Part shown: positions 44,280-53,385 of the stretch, one piece after another
Layout: each line of letters begins with the position of its first letter
How positions within the stretch are numbered: position 1 is the stretch's first letter
DNA from: Rhizobium herbae
Lineage (GTDB): Bacteria > Pseudomonadota > Alphaproteobacteria > Rhizobiales > Rhizobiaceae
Length of the DNA: 64,000 nt
Direction: 5' to 3'
NCBI RefSeq assembly: GCF_017873135.1
Contig: NZ_JAGGJV010000007.1
Coordinates: 1 to 64,000, forward strand
The notes under the pieces: model-generated
What the model was told of the DNA's origin: nothing
The model's input: the letters and a program-made list of their open reading frames with translations, nothing else
Databases searched by the model: none
Position numbers and translations under genes: made by a program

Positions 44280-46430
44280 ATGAAGCCATTTAGCCTTGAT
44301 GAGCGCACCCTTCCGCCGTTGTTCGATTTGGGTGCCGTCTGGAACATCCTTTGGCAACGTCGAACGATGGTGCTGGCAAGCGTCGGGGCGGTGCTGCTGC
44401 TGGCGCTTCTTTATCTTGCCGTGACGAAGCCGAGCTATACGGCAACGGCCTCGATATTGATCGATCCACGCGATTCACACGCGACCGATTTCAACAGCGT
44501 CCTTCCCGGAATCGGGACTGACAGCGCTGCGATCGCCAGCCAGGTCTTCGTTATTGAATCACGCGATTTGCTGATGGAGGTCTTGGAAAGCCAGGGTATC
44601 GAAAACGATCCCGAATTTTCGAATCGCGGCCTCCTGTCGTTCCTGTGGTCATCCGGAACCCTCGAGAAAGATTCCATCTTCAAGCGCTTTCAACGCCGGG
44701 TCTCGGTGGAGCGGGCGGGACTGACCTATGTCATCAATGTCAGCTTTATGTCCGAGTTTTCCGACAAGGCCGCACGCATCGCCAATGCCATCGTTGACCG
44801 CTACAGAGCGGGCCTTTCCGGAGAAAGAGAAACCGCGAATAGCGATGTGAATTCGCTGCTTGCCGATAAGATCAGCGGCCTTCAGAAAAACGCCAGCGAT
44901 GCTGAGCGCACGGTTGGTGATTTCAAAATCAAGCATCAGATCCTGGACGCTACAGCCGGAGGCACACTGCAATCTCAGATCGATCAGGTATCGGACCAAT
45001 TGATCGCTGCGCGGGGCGACGCCGACAGGGCAAAGGACAAGTATGATCAGGCGCTGGCGGCGGGTACTTTACCAGCCGATCTTAGCAAACTCTCGGAAAT
45101 ACTTTCGTCCAGCACGACCGAAAAGCTACGCGACGATTATAATAAGCGCGCAGCGGAGCTTGCCAATAACGAAACCGTGTACCAACCCCGCCATCCGGTG
45201 ATCCGGCGACTCCAGTCCGAATTGGAAAGAACCAAGGGGCTCATGGCTGTAGAGGCGAAACGCATAACCCGGGAGTTGAACGCAAAATATGATCTGGCGG
45301 TACAAAATGTCACGACGCTTCAAGCGAAGCTTGATGCATTACGCCAGCAGTCGAAGAACTCGGATGCCGCGCAGGTGCAATTGCGGCGACTGGAAGCGAC
45401 AGCACAGGCTGCCCGCGCCGTACTCGACGATGTCTTGAAACGCGCCGAGGAAACGTCGCAGTTGCGGGGTCTCCAGCTCCCCGAGGCGCGGGTGATCAGC
45501 ATGGCCGCTCCTCCGGTGCAACCGACGTGGCCGAAGCCGTTTCTGCTCTTGCCGGTAAGTGCTGTTCTGGGCCTTATCGCCGGATGTGGTCTTGCCTTGG
45601 TGAGCGGGCCGATTCATCAACCAAAAGATGGCTCGCCCCCCCCTCCAAGGGGACGCCTGCAGGCGATTGAAACGCAAAAAGACAGCGGAACTATGCTATC
45701 GCAGCCGGAACCCGCACCCGTCAACTTTGGAGAGTACCGCTTGCCCGCACGCGCGGGCTCCGGGGCGCATTCAAGCATCAGGGCGATCAGAAGGCGGTTT
45801 TTTCAAGCCGGGAGCGAGGCCTTCTCGCGCGACCTGCTGCAGCTCGTGCGGCGGATAATTCTCCACCTGACCGAGCACCCCAAGCCCTATGTGCTTTTGG
45901 TATCCTCGATACGCAACCCTTTCGAAGCAAAACTTGCGGGTGTGATGATCGGAATAGGCTTCCAACAGGCCGACCAGAAGGTGCTTATGGTCGAATTCGA
46001 CGGTTCGGCGCGCCCCGGTACCGGCGTGTTCGTCAATGGGGCTAGCGGCCTCCAAACTGTCGTCTACAATCCCGTGACGAGCAGGGGAGGGGAACCCCGT
46101 AATCGCTTTACCATAGATGGTATTCTGGCCGACGCCGGGGCGTTCGATTTCGTACTCATGATGGGTCCTTCCGTCACCGACAGCGGCTGGAATCCTCAGC
46201 TTTTCGCGGACGTTGACCTCATGCTATTTGTGCTCGGTCCATCGGAGGAGGCGTCTGAAGCCGCCAGCCTGTTGCGGAAACATCTCGGTGCTGACCAGAT
46301 CCAGCGAAGCGCCACGCTTGTCATCGCGCCCGAGGGAATAGGGGCAACCGAAAACCAGGTAGCGCGGTATGTCCAGTCGACCGGGGACGGCGAGCGGAGC
46401 CGCAGCGTCGTTGAGAAGCGTGGTCGATGA
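44280..46430 (+). CDS. Wzz/ExoP-like polysaccharide co-polymerase with degenerate kinase domain
   Basis: 716 residues. A Wzz domain spans residues about 15-110 with a first membrane span at 30-48, then a long coiled-coil periplasmic part (about 190-400; ADRAKDKYDQALAAG, ELERTKGLMAVEAKRITREL) and a second span near 419-441 after the PxP motif QPTWPKP. The C-terminal domain (about 530-710) has the shape of a BY-kinase, but the Walker A is replaced by SSIRNPFEAKL without GKS/T, so ATP binding is doubtful. GGAGAGGAAAAGG precedes the ATG. It likely sets chain length and steers export. Confidence 0.88.
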   Translation: MKPFSLDERTLPPLFDLGAVWNILWQRRTMVLASVGAVLLLALLYLAVTKPSYTATASILIDPRDSHATDFNSVLPGIGTDSAAIASQVFVIESRDLLMEVLESQGIENDPEFSNRGLLSFLWSSGTLEKDSIFKRFQRRVSVERAGLTYVINVSFMSEFSDKAARIANAIVDRYRAGLSGERETANSDVNSLLADKISGLQKNASDAERTVGDFKIKHQILDATAGGTLQSQIDQVSDQLIAARGDADRAKDKYDQALAAGTLPADLSKLSEILSSSTTEKLRDDYNKRAAELANNETVYQPRHPVIRRLQSELERTKGLMAVEAKRITRELNAKYDLAVQNVTTLQAKLDALRQQSKNSDAAQVQLRRLEATAQAARAVLDDVLKRAEETSQLRGLQLPEARVISMAAPPVQPTWPKPFLLLPVSAVLGLIAGCGLALVSGPIHQPKDGSPPPPRGRLQAIETQKDSGTMLSQPEPAPVNFGEYRLPARAGSGAHSSIRAIRRRFFQAGSEAFSRDLLQLVRRIILHLTEHPKPYVLLVSSIRNPFEAKLAGVMIGIGFQQADQKVLMVEFDGSARPGTGVFVNGASGLQTVVYNPVTSRGGEPRNRFTIDGILADAGAFDFVLMMGPSVTDSGWNPQLFADVDLMLFVLGPSEEASEAASLLRKHLGADQIQRSATLVIAPEGIGATENQVARYVQSTGDGERSRSVVEKRGR

Positions 46431-47572
46431 TGCTTGCAAATAGCAGATGCCAATCGACGACCATGACACGCCGACACGCTCTCGCGCTTGCAGGTGGTTC
46501 ACTCTTGGCGGCGCTTTCCCGTCCCATGTCAGGTTTGGCACAGGCGGCGAGCGGGCGGGCCGTTCCGTCACGCGGTTTCAATCTGCCGGGCTGGCTAGAC
46601 CGCAAGGATGGACTTGCTCCGAGCGAGGCGGTGCTTGAAAAACTCCGCCAAGCAGGCTTCGAGACGGTTCGGTTGCCGGTAAACGATACTCTCATATCGG
46701 CAGGCGATACCGCCGGACTCCGTCTTATCCATGATGGAGTGACGACACTCGTCCAGCAGGGCTTTGACGTTATCGTGGACATGCATCCGTCCATCGATCT
46801 TCACACGGCTTTGCGAGACGATTTCGATACCGGAGCCGAGAGGACGATCCAGGCCTGGACGATTCTTCGCGACGTCATTGCCGATCTGCCGGCAAGCTCC
46901 GTTTATCCGGAACTCCTGAACGAGCCGCCCATGGAAAACACGGCGTGGCTCCCCTTGCGGGACAAGCTTGCCGAAAACTTGCGATCCAAATGTCCGCTTC
47001 ACACGCTGATATGGGGGCCCGCTCCCTATCAAGGAATCTGGGAGATCGGCGATACGCCGCCCCTTGCCGACGACAACCAGATCGCTGCCATCCATTTTTA
47101 TGCGCCGATGGCCTTCACGCATCAATGTCAGACCTGGGACATCTCATCGCCGCTTGCGCGTATCGCCAACCTGCCTTTTCCGGCAACGAAGGAAATGCCG
47201 CTCGTCCTCGAGCGTATCGCCGAGCTGCGGGCGGCCGGAGATGAGCAGGCCGCGGCCATGATCGAAGAGCAATTGTCGACTCCGTGGACGGAAGCGGCGA
47301 TCGCGTCCGAGTTTGCCGGCCTGGGGCGCTGGTCTGCGGCACACGACTGCCCGGTGATTTTGAACGAGTTCGGCGTGCTCAATTTCTGCGTGGATGCCGA
47401 AAGCCGCACGTCCTGGGTCCGCGCCGTGCGTCAGGCGGCCGAGGCGAACCAGATCGGCTGGACCTATTGGGAGCTCGATCAGGGGTTCGGCGTCATTCAG
47501 AGCCGACAGAGCACCGAAGGGTTCGACAACTCGATGATCGCTGCCCTGTTCGGAACTGATGGCGGGGGCTGA
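46427..47572 (+). CDS. Glycoside hydrolase family 5-like, Tat signal
   Basis: 381 residues. A twin-arginine signal (TRRHALALAGGSLLAAL) is followed by a GH5-type TIM barrel: GFNLPGWLDRKDG, FETVRLPVND, VIVDMHPS, acid/base Glu166 in LLNEPP and nucleophile Glu314 in LNEFGV. It is probably a periplasmic beta-glycanase that trims or turns over the polysaccharide. The ATG at 46427 overlaps the upstream stop (ATGA); the ATG at 46463 is an alternative. Located between the co-polymerase and polymerase genes, as in other exopolysaccharide clusters. Confidence 0.86.
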   Translation: MMLANSRCQSTTMTRRHALALAGGSLLAALSRPMSGLAQAASGRAVPSRGFNLPGWLDRKDGLAPSEAVLEKLRQAGFETVRLPVNDTLISAGDTAGLRLIHDGVTTLVQQGFDVIVDMHPSIDLHTALRDDFDTGAERTIQAWTILRDVIADLPASSVYPELLNEPPMENTAWLPLRDKLAENLRSKCPLHTLIWGPAPYQGIWEIGDTPPLADDNQIAAIHFYAPMAFTHQCQTWDISSPLARIANLPFPATKEMPLVLERIAELRAAGDEQAAAMIEEQLSTPWTEAAIASEFAGLGRWSAAHDCPVILNEFGVLNFCVDAESRTSWVRAVRQAAEANQIGWTYWELDQGFGVIQSRQSTEGFDNSMIAALFGTDGGG

Positions 47573-47632
47573 CATGCACGAAAGATATCGCCGCCCCGCA
47601 CAGCCCTTTGCGCAGATCGAACGAGGCCGGAA

Positions 47633-49156
47633 ATGAGCACCACCGGGGCGCCGATCAGGTTCGGCGCAAGAGATCCGAGTTTGATGCACACCGACGCTCT
47701 CTTTGACCTGTGCGTTGCTTTTCTCGCCGTCGTCGCGGCCGTTTCGGCCTTTGCCGTCTGGACTCCGTTCGGGATCGCTGCAACCTTCTTGCTGACATTG
47801 ATCCTTTCAATCGCGCTGCCTGCGAGCATCCCCGTTATTATCGCGTGCGCCTTTCTGTACCAAAACCTTGTGGTCGCCTGGTTCACTCCTTTCGTACCCG
47901 ATGACAATACGTTCGACGCACTGCGTGGTGCCAATTTCGTCATCCTGATGACCGCTTTTGGCATTTTCCTGGTGGCTTCGTTTCAATATCGCGTGCGCGC
48001 CCTGACCGACTTGCGCCCCTGGTTGCTCTTCAATTTCGTCCTATGCGGAACGGTCTGTTTCTATTTCGCCCTGGGGGTCCTCAACGGAGGTCCCAAGGAC
48101 GCCGTCATCTATTTCCGCAATACGATCACGCCGTTGGCCTGTTTCCACATCGCGGTCCTGGCCGCCAGCCTCTATCCCCTCGACTTGCGTAAAAGCATAT
48201 TTTGGCTCTGCGTCGGTGCGATCGTTTACGGCTATCTGGAGCAGATCTTCAGGATGGACTTCCTCAGCCTCTTCCATGGTGACCTTTACATTCAACGTGG
48301 CCTCAAGGAACAGATTGAGGCTGGCGTATGGGAAAAGGCGCTGAGGGAAACGGGCTTCGTACTGCGCGGCCTTGAGGATACAATGATGACGACCTTCTTC
48401 AATACGCGGTTTTTCAGCGACCTGCTCCCCCCCATCTTCCGGAACGGCGGCCCGAACTTTCATCCGATCAGCTACGCATATGGCTTGAGCATCATGTCGG
48501 CCTGGCTTCTCTTCAAGGGGCGCTGGCTGCTGCCCATCGCTGCATTGCCTCTGCTTCTTGTGGTCGGCTCAAAGGGCGCCACATTCATGCTGGTCGTCGC
48601 GCTCGGCGCCCGGCTGATCTACCGGCCGTCCCGAGCCGAACTGGCCCTCACGGCCGTGATAGCACTGGCTGTGAGCTGGACGACGGTGGCAGTTGTCTAT
48701 GGTGCAACGCATGGTGACTATCATGTTCTCGGCCTGATTGCGGGTGTTCGAGAATTTCTGTCCAATCCATTTGGACAAGGACTAGGGCTGGGTGGTAACC
48801 TGTCCAGCACCAGCCTCAATCTTGATTGGGATCGAGCTCAGGGAGAGGGAGTTGCCTCGATCCCCGTCGAAAGTGCCGTCGGCGTTATGCTCTACCAAAT
48901 GGGGATCGGCAGTTTCGCCTTCTTCGGTTTTCTGGCGGCGCTCGCCGCAACGGCGCGCAGGCAGCTGATAGAGACGGGTGAACCCGACTTCCTGTTTGCC
49001 TTTGTTATCATCGTCACGGTCTCGGCCAATGCCGTATTGCAAGAGGAGGCGTTCTTCTCACCTCTTGCTCTCGGCTTTTGTCTGCTCCTTGTCGGCATCT
49101 CGTTGGGTACGCGTTGGCGCGAAGCGGCGACGGCAAGAAGCCACATACCTGACTGA
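47633..49156 (+). CDS. O-antigen/exopolysaccharide polymerase-like membrane protein (Wzy-like)
   Basis: 507 residues with about 10-12 hydrophobic spans and a large periplasmic loop in the middle (about residues 200-275, FRMDFLSLFHGDLYIQRG). A conserved-looking GSKGATFMLVVALGARL precedes the last third. Layout and cluster place it with Wzy/ExoQ-type polymerases that join repeat units in the periplasm. Sequence identity within that family is low, so the call rests on topology and neighbours. Probably co-transcribed with the Wzz-like and GH5 genes. Confidence 0.75.
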   Translation: MSTTGAPIRFGARDPSLMHTDALFDLCVAFLAVVAAVSAFAVWTPFGIAATFLLTLILSIALPASIPVIIACAFLYQNLVVAWFTPFVPDDNTFDALRGANFVILMTAFGIFLVASFQYRVRALTDLRPWLLFNFVLCGTVCFYFALGVLNGGPKDAVIYFRNTITPLACFHIAVLAASLYPLDLRKSIFWLCVGAIVYGYLEQIFRMDFLSLFHGDLYIQRGLKEQIEAGVWEKALRETGFVLRGLEDTMMTTFFNTRFFSDLLPPIFRNGGPNFHPISYAYGLSIMSAWLLFKGRWLLPIAALPLLLVVGSKGATFMLVVALGARLIYRPSRAELALTAVIALAVSWTTVAVVYGATHGDYHVLGLIAGVREFLSNPFGQGLGLGGNLSSTSLNLDWDRAQGEGVASIPVESAVGVMLYQMGIGSFAFFGFLAALAATARRQLIETGEPDFLFAFVIIVTVSANAVLQEEAFFSPLALGFCLLLVGISLGTRWREAATARSHIPD

Positions 49157-49299
49157 GCTGGGCAACAGCCGAGGATCTTGCTCACCGCACCGATCGCCGC
49201 GCGCCGTTTGCGGTGAAGAACACTGCCCGAGGCTACGTCCCAGTCCATCCCGCATAAGGCTGTCCATTCTTCAGGGGCGACTGCCTGCCCCTTCTGCAT

Positions 49300-50184
49300 T
49301 CACGAGCCAAATATGACCAGTTCGGTGAATGCAAGGTCTCCAAGTGAAGGCGGTTTCGGACCTTTGAAGTACTTCGGTCCACTCTCCCTAAAGTACCGGC
49401 CCGCCAGGCCGGGGACCGGCTCGTTGGCATCGACGACACAAAGCAGGATTCCTCTTCGAAGAAGAAAGCGCCCGATTGCGCCCGCGCACTGGCCCAGTGC
49501 CAAAGCGGAACGGCAATAGATGACCTGACCACATGGAACGAGACCATGAAACACGCGGCGCGTCATAAACACGAAAGGGAAAGCTGTTCCGTCGCAAACA
49601 CAAATCAACGAACGGCAACCGAGCGCAGAATGCTCCAGGAGTATGCCTCGTTCGCTGTCAGACAGCATCGTCAATTCGGGGAGATTGGGCCGAACTTCAA
49701 GCACGCGGTACGGTTGTCGAACCGACCCCAAGGCGGGCAAGAAGGCAAACTGCCCGTTGGAGTAGCGACGGAAACCGAGTGCTTCGTTGATCTTGATCGT
49801 TTCGGGCGCTGGTGAAACGTTGATATAGGTCACATTCTTTCGTCTGAGAGCCGTAGTGACCATCTTTCCCGCATAGGGTCGAAATTCCTCATCGACAGCC
49901 CAGCTTGAAAGATTGCAGCGGATTTCTTCGCCCTCCCGCCCTTGTCGGGAGTAGTAGAGCGCCAGCAAAACACCGACGATCCGCCCCTCCATGGCCAGAA
50001 CGAATCCATACTGCGGGAAATCGGCGACGGCAGACCGTTGTGCCATACGGGCCAGAGCCCTCACCCAATGGCTCCGGTGACGTTGCGGAAAGCCTCTGCT
50101 AAGACATTCGACGACGCCTTCCCAATCATCTTCATGAATCGGTCGACAGACGAGGCCTGCGGGGAATGCTCCTAAAACAGCCAT
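49300..50184 (-). CDS. GNAT-like acetyltransferase
   Basis: 294 residues. The N-terminal half has a GNAT-like pattern: VCRPIHEDDWEGVVECLSRG, FVLAMEGRIVGVLLALYYSR, then SSWAVDEEFRPYAGKMVTTA and the EALGFRRYSNGQ ending of a GNAT core. The remaining 140 residues are unfamiliar and may form a second, degenerate GNAT unit. I chose the ATG at 50184 because CGGAG lies upstream. It may acetylate the polysaccharide or its precursor. It ends tail-to-tail with the polymerase gene, 143 bases away. Confidence 0.62.
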   Translation of the reverse strand: MAVLGAFPAGLVCRPIHEDDWEGVVECLSRGFPQRHRSHWVRALARMAQRSAVADFPQYGFVLAMEGRIVGVLLALYYSRQGREGEEIRCNLSSWAVDEEFRPYAGKMVTTALRRKNVTYINVSPAPETIKINEALGFRRYSNGQFAFLPALGSVRQPYRVLEVRPNLPELTMLSDSERGILLEHSALGCRSLICVCDGTAFPFVFMTRRVFHGLVPCGQVIYCRSALALGQCAGAIGRFLLRRGILLCVVDANEPVPGLAGRYFRESGPKYFKGPKPPSLGDLAFTELVIFGS

Positions 50185-50256
50185 GTTCAACTCCGAAATA
50201 TTATTGACAAAGTGGCATTTTCTGCATGATCCAACTTTTGCTACCGTGCCGTTGTT

Positions 50257-50269
50257 GGCAAATTTTGCC
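50257..50269. promoter_or_regulatory. Inverted repeat upstream of GNAT gene
   Basis: GGCAAA-T-TTTGCC, a 13-base near-palindrome 73 bases upstream of the GNAT start and about 117 bases after the FAD gene's stop. It may be an operator; I found no second copy nearby. Confidence 0.3.
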
Positions 50270-50386
50270 GTAGTTCCTTTTGCGGACGTTCGGTTCGGGA
50301 CAATACTCACTGCGTCGGCCGTCGACTGAAATGCGAGTGCCTCAAATGGCAAGGGATGTACCCTTCATCGAGACTGGGCCGTCGGT

Positions 50387-51598
50387 TTAGGTTGCGATCT
50401 TGAGCTGACGCCATCTATCTGCAAGGGCAGGGCTCAATTTATCGATCCCATGCATCACACGGCGCCGAGCGAAATGAAATTGCCGCCGGGTAGTCCATTT
50501 CAGGCCGGTCTCGGTCGTCAGGTCATGGCGGTAATCCGCTAACTGCAATGCACGCTCATCCATTTCCTGCTTTTGTGCATCGTCATAAAAGGTTGCGATC
50601 TTGGCGGCCGTCATGGAGTCTTCTGCAATCCATTGCGGAACGTAGGCGGTACACAGGCGCTCTACATCTGTTAGCAGCCGGCTGACGCCGGTTCCCGCAG
50701 CCGGGCACGATGTCTGATAGGCATCCCCGATCAGGACGACGCCTTCCCGGCGGCATTTCTCTGCAACAGTGATGTCACTGAGCCAACTGTCGATGCGGCC
50801 GATAACCTCGAAATCGCCGAAAGTATTGACAAGGCCCGGTAGCGCCGCGGTCAACGTTTCCTTCGGGCGCTCGCGGAACGCCTTCGCCCAAGGATCGCGG
50901 TGATCGCGGAAAAGGAAGAGGTTGGCCCGGATAATGTCGGAGGCAGGGAACAGGCTGAGATGGTCGATGCCATCGGAAACCCGTTCACCGTAGTAGGTGA
51001 GAGCAGTGTGCTTGAAGCGCTTTGCTCCTGCCGGACGCAGATTGAAACCGAACGTAAGGGATTGCCTTGGGCGGATGAACTTGCGGGAAATGCCGAGATC
51101 CCGTCCCAGAATGTCGCCCATTCCGGTCGCGAGGACCAGGAGTCGTGCCGTCATTTCGCCATGGCCAAGGATCGCAATGCGTTGGCGGCTCGTGCTGGTT
51201 TTCACCCCATCGACTTGGCCAACGACAAAACGGACCGTTTCGGGCAACTGGGCCCGCATCGCAGCAACGAGATCATTGTACAGGATTCCGTAGTGCCTGG
51301 CGTATGTTCGGTCCAACACGCGTCCTGCGCGTATATTGACGATTTCATCAAATGCGATGGCGGCGGCGGACAGCGGGTCGAGGAGGCCGAGGCGGCGCAA
51401 TTTCTCGATCTGGTCGCCGCCAATTTTCTCGACTCGGAACTCTTGGGGAAAGAGCAGGTGACGGTCGATCAGCGTAACGTGATAGCCGGCTCGCCCCAGT
51501 ACGCAGGCCGCGAGTGTCCCCGCGAGGCCTGCTCCGACGATGGCTATATCGGTATCGGTTTGGATGAGCGGCGAGCTGATGAGGCGATCGGCGGTCAT
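50387..51598 (-). CDS. FAD-dependent oxidoreductase (halogenase/monooxygenase-like)
   Basis: 403 residues of the p-hydroxybenzoate hydroxylase/tryptophan-halogenase-like FAD fold. The FAD motif is AIVGAGLAGTLAACVLGRAG, with LVLATGMGDILG in the middle and the second FAD motif GVVLIGDAYQTSCPAAGTGV near residue 300. The ATG at 51598 overlaps the stop of the WecG-type gene (ATGA); longer readings run into that gene. It is embedded in the polysaccharide block, so it may oxidise a lipid carrier or sugar. The substrate is not readable. Confidence 0.78.
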   Translation of the reverse strand: MTADRLISSPLIQTDTDIAIVGAGLAGTLAACVLGRAGYHVTLIDRHLLFPQEFRVEKIGGDQIEKLRRLGLLDPLSAAAIAFDEIVNIRAGRVLDRTYARHYGILYNDLVAAMRAQLPETVRFVVGQVDGVKTSTSRQRIAILGHGEMTARLLVLATGMGDILGRDLGISRKFIRPRQSLTFGFNLRPAGAKRFKHTALTYYGERVSDGIDHLSLFPASDIIRANLFLFRDHRDPWAKAFRERPKETLTAALPGLVNTFGDFEVIGRIDSWLSDITVAEKCRREGVVLIGDAYQTSCPAAGTGVSRLLTDVERLCTAYVPQWIAEDSMTAAKIATFYDDAQKQEMDERALQLADYRHDLTTETGLKWTTRRQFHFARRRVMHGIDKLSPALADRWRQLKIAT

Positions 51599-52533
51599 TT
51601 CGAATACCTCCAGATGAGGTAGAGGGCTTGAGGATTGGTTGTCATGTAGCGCCAGAACAGCCGGCGCGGCTCCATCAACACGCGCCATAACCACTCGAAG
51701 CCGGCTCTTTGTGCCCAAAGCGGTGCGCGCAGGGTCTTCCCAGCCAGATGATCGAAAAGCCCGCCCGAGGTTTTCACGACGCCGACATTTGTGAGGCGGG
51801 CTGCAAAGTCGCGCACGAAGATCTGCTCGCGCGGCACGCCCAAGCCCAGCCACAAAATATCGGGTGCAAGCGCATTGATTTCGTCAAGCTTGGCTTCCAG
51901 AGCATCGCCGGCAAGATAACCGTGACAGTGGCCGATGACGCGCAGGTTGGGGTAGCGCACCCGAATTGCGGCGACGGCCTTGTTGCTTTCGGCCTCGGTC
52001 GCTCCCAACAGGTAGAACGTTATGCCCACAAATTCAGCGAGTCTCGCGACGTCGTGAAAGAGGTCGGTGGTGGCCACGCGCTCTGGAAGCTTTATCCTGC
52101 ACAGCCATCGGGAGGCAAAGACGAGCGGTTGGCCGTCGGCAAAAATCTGGTCGGCCTCCTGGAAGAGACTGGCTATTCGGGCATCTGTGTGTACGCGTGC
52201 GATAACCTCTCCATTGGCGGAGGTAAAATAGTAGGGACGCTTGTCGGGACGACGTTTCCGCGCAGCTGAAATCATCAAAAAGGCGGCACTTTGCCGATCG
52301 AGCACAGTGATGGGCAGCCCCCCGAGCAGGATGCTGGGGAATGTGAAGAGGTTTTCCTGAAGAAACGAGACGGTTTCGCGCGGCTGCGCCGTGTCTTCCC
52401 CGTTTACACGGAGGTCACTCCCCGTTGTGGACATGGGCAATCCAGACCGCTCAGCACGATCGGCCTGATACCCACCCTTGATTGTATTTGTTCCGTCAAA
52501 ATCTTCTTCCGGGCTTCCATTGATGCCAATCAT
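51595..52533 (-). CDS. WecG/TagA/CpsF-family glycosyltransferase
   Basis: 312 residues. After a polar N-terminus of about 55 residues the GT26 core follows: YYFTSANGEVIARVHTDARI, IFADGQPLVFASRWL, VGITFYLLGATEAES and LWLGLGVPREQIFVRDF. These enzymes add an N-acetylmannosamine-type or similar sugar to a lipid-linked acceptor. I chose the ATG at 52533 because GGAGG lies about 9 bases upstream. First gene of a two- or three-gene minus operon, preceded by a strong AT-rich inverted repeat. Confidence 0.9.
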   Translation of the reverse strand: MIGINGSPEEDFDGTNTIKGGYQADRAERSGLPMSTTGSDLRVNGEDTAQPRETVSFLQENLFTFPSILLGGLPITVLDRQSAAFLMISAARKRRPDKRPYYFTSANGEVIARVHTDARIASLFQEADQIFADGQPLVFASRWLCRIKLPERVATTDLFHDVARLAEFVGITFYLLGATEAESNKAVAAIRVRYPNLRVIGHCHGYLAGDALEAKLDEINALAPDILWLGLGVPREQIFVRDFAARLTNVGVVKTSGGLFDHLAGKTLRAPLWAQRAGFEWLWRVLMEPRRLFWRYMTTNPQALYLIWRYSK

Positions 52534-52572
52534 TCCAAGTACCTCCGGTTGAAAGGTACATATCAATTCCCG

Positions 52573-52597
52573 TTAATGAAGTTAAGTTGTTCATTAA
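52573..52597. promoter_or_regulatory. AT-rich operator-like inverted repeat
   Basis: Perfect 8-base inverted repeat TTAATGAA-N9-TTCATTAA, 40 bases upstream of the WecG-type start, in an AT-rich stretch (about 52565-52650) unlike its GC-rich surroundings. Good candidate for a regulator or H-NS/Ros-type site of the polysaccharide genes. Confidence 0.5.
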
Positions 52598-52696
52598 TAT
52601 TTAGTTAATACATAAACTTTTAATAAAATGCATTAGTATCGTCATAGTTGTGTCCGATTCTCCTTCGCCCCACGCTGAAGGTACGCACCGACGGCC

Positions 52697-53158
52697 ATGT
52701 TCCATGGCGTTCTGATCCGCTCCAAACACGGTTTTCCTCGCGAAGGGACCGTATTGCACAGGTCAGGCCGCGGGCAAGACACGCCCTTGGCGACTATACT
52801 TTCATGCAACACGTTGAAATTCTCTGCGTCCGAGCTCGGCCATTTCGATCCAGAATATCTGTCGTGCCACTGCTCCCTTCTTCACGTCCGAGGCGTTGAT
52901 TACCAACATGCGGTTGTGGAATTGGGTGTGATTGACGCGTTCACAAGAATGCGACCCCTTTTTCAGTTTGCTCTCGCCTGGCTTCCGGCGGAACGGCCTT
53001 TCATCTTTTCAATCAACTACACTGAAAAGTTGCATAACCTCGAAGAAAATCTTGGTGCGCAGCGTGTTCCCATCATGCCGGATGAGTTGCGGGAGCTCCA
53101 CTCGGATATAGCCGTCTTGGGCACCCGCTCGCATGACGAAACGATGCGTGATGCCTGA
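52697..53158 (+). CDS. Hypothetical protein, uncertain
   Basis: Open frame of 153 residues with no recognisable domain. The second half is better behaved (FQFALAWLPAERPFIFSINY) than the first, which looks random and Arg/Ser/His-rich. There is no convincing ribosome-binding site before the ATG. It could be a decayed gene or a chance frame in the 850-base gap between the polysaccharide genes and the AraC gene. Nothing else was seen in 53159-53385. Confidence 0.25.
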   Translation: MFHGVLIRSKHGFPREGTVLHRSGRGQDTPLATILSCNTLKFSASELGHFDPEYLSCHCSLLHVRGVDYQHAVVELGVIDAFTRMRPLFQFALAWLPAERPFIFSINYTEKLHNLEENLGAQRVPIMPDELRELHSDIAVLGTRSHDETMRDA

Positions 53159-53385
53159 TACGCTGGTAACGGTAGGGATATTGTGGAAGACCAAGAAGCC
53201 GTTCCGAAAGATCGCAGGTTCGAACCCTTTCAAGAGTTAGACACGGGACGCGAAACAATGACGGCCAGAAGCGTCGCTGGCAGGGCAAGTGCGGGATTTG
53301 CCTGAATGACGCATAGGCAAAATTCTGTCAGACCCGTTCAACCGACAGCCGCAAATCCATCGCATTTATAAAGCCACAAATCGCA

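Noticed and set aside
53214..53228. GCAGGTTCGAACC looks like a tRNA T-arm
   Set aside because: The stem is mismatched on the 3' side, and no acceptor stem, anticodon arm or CCA end could be built around it.
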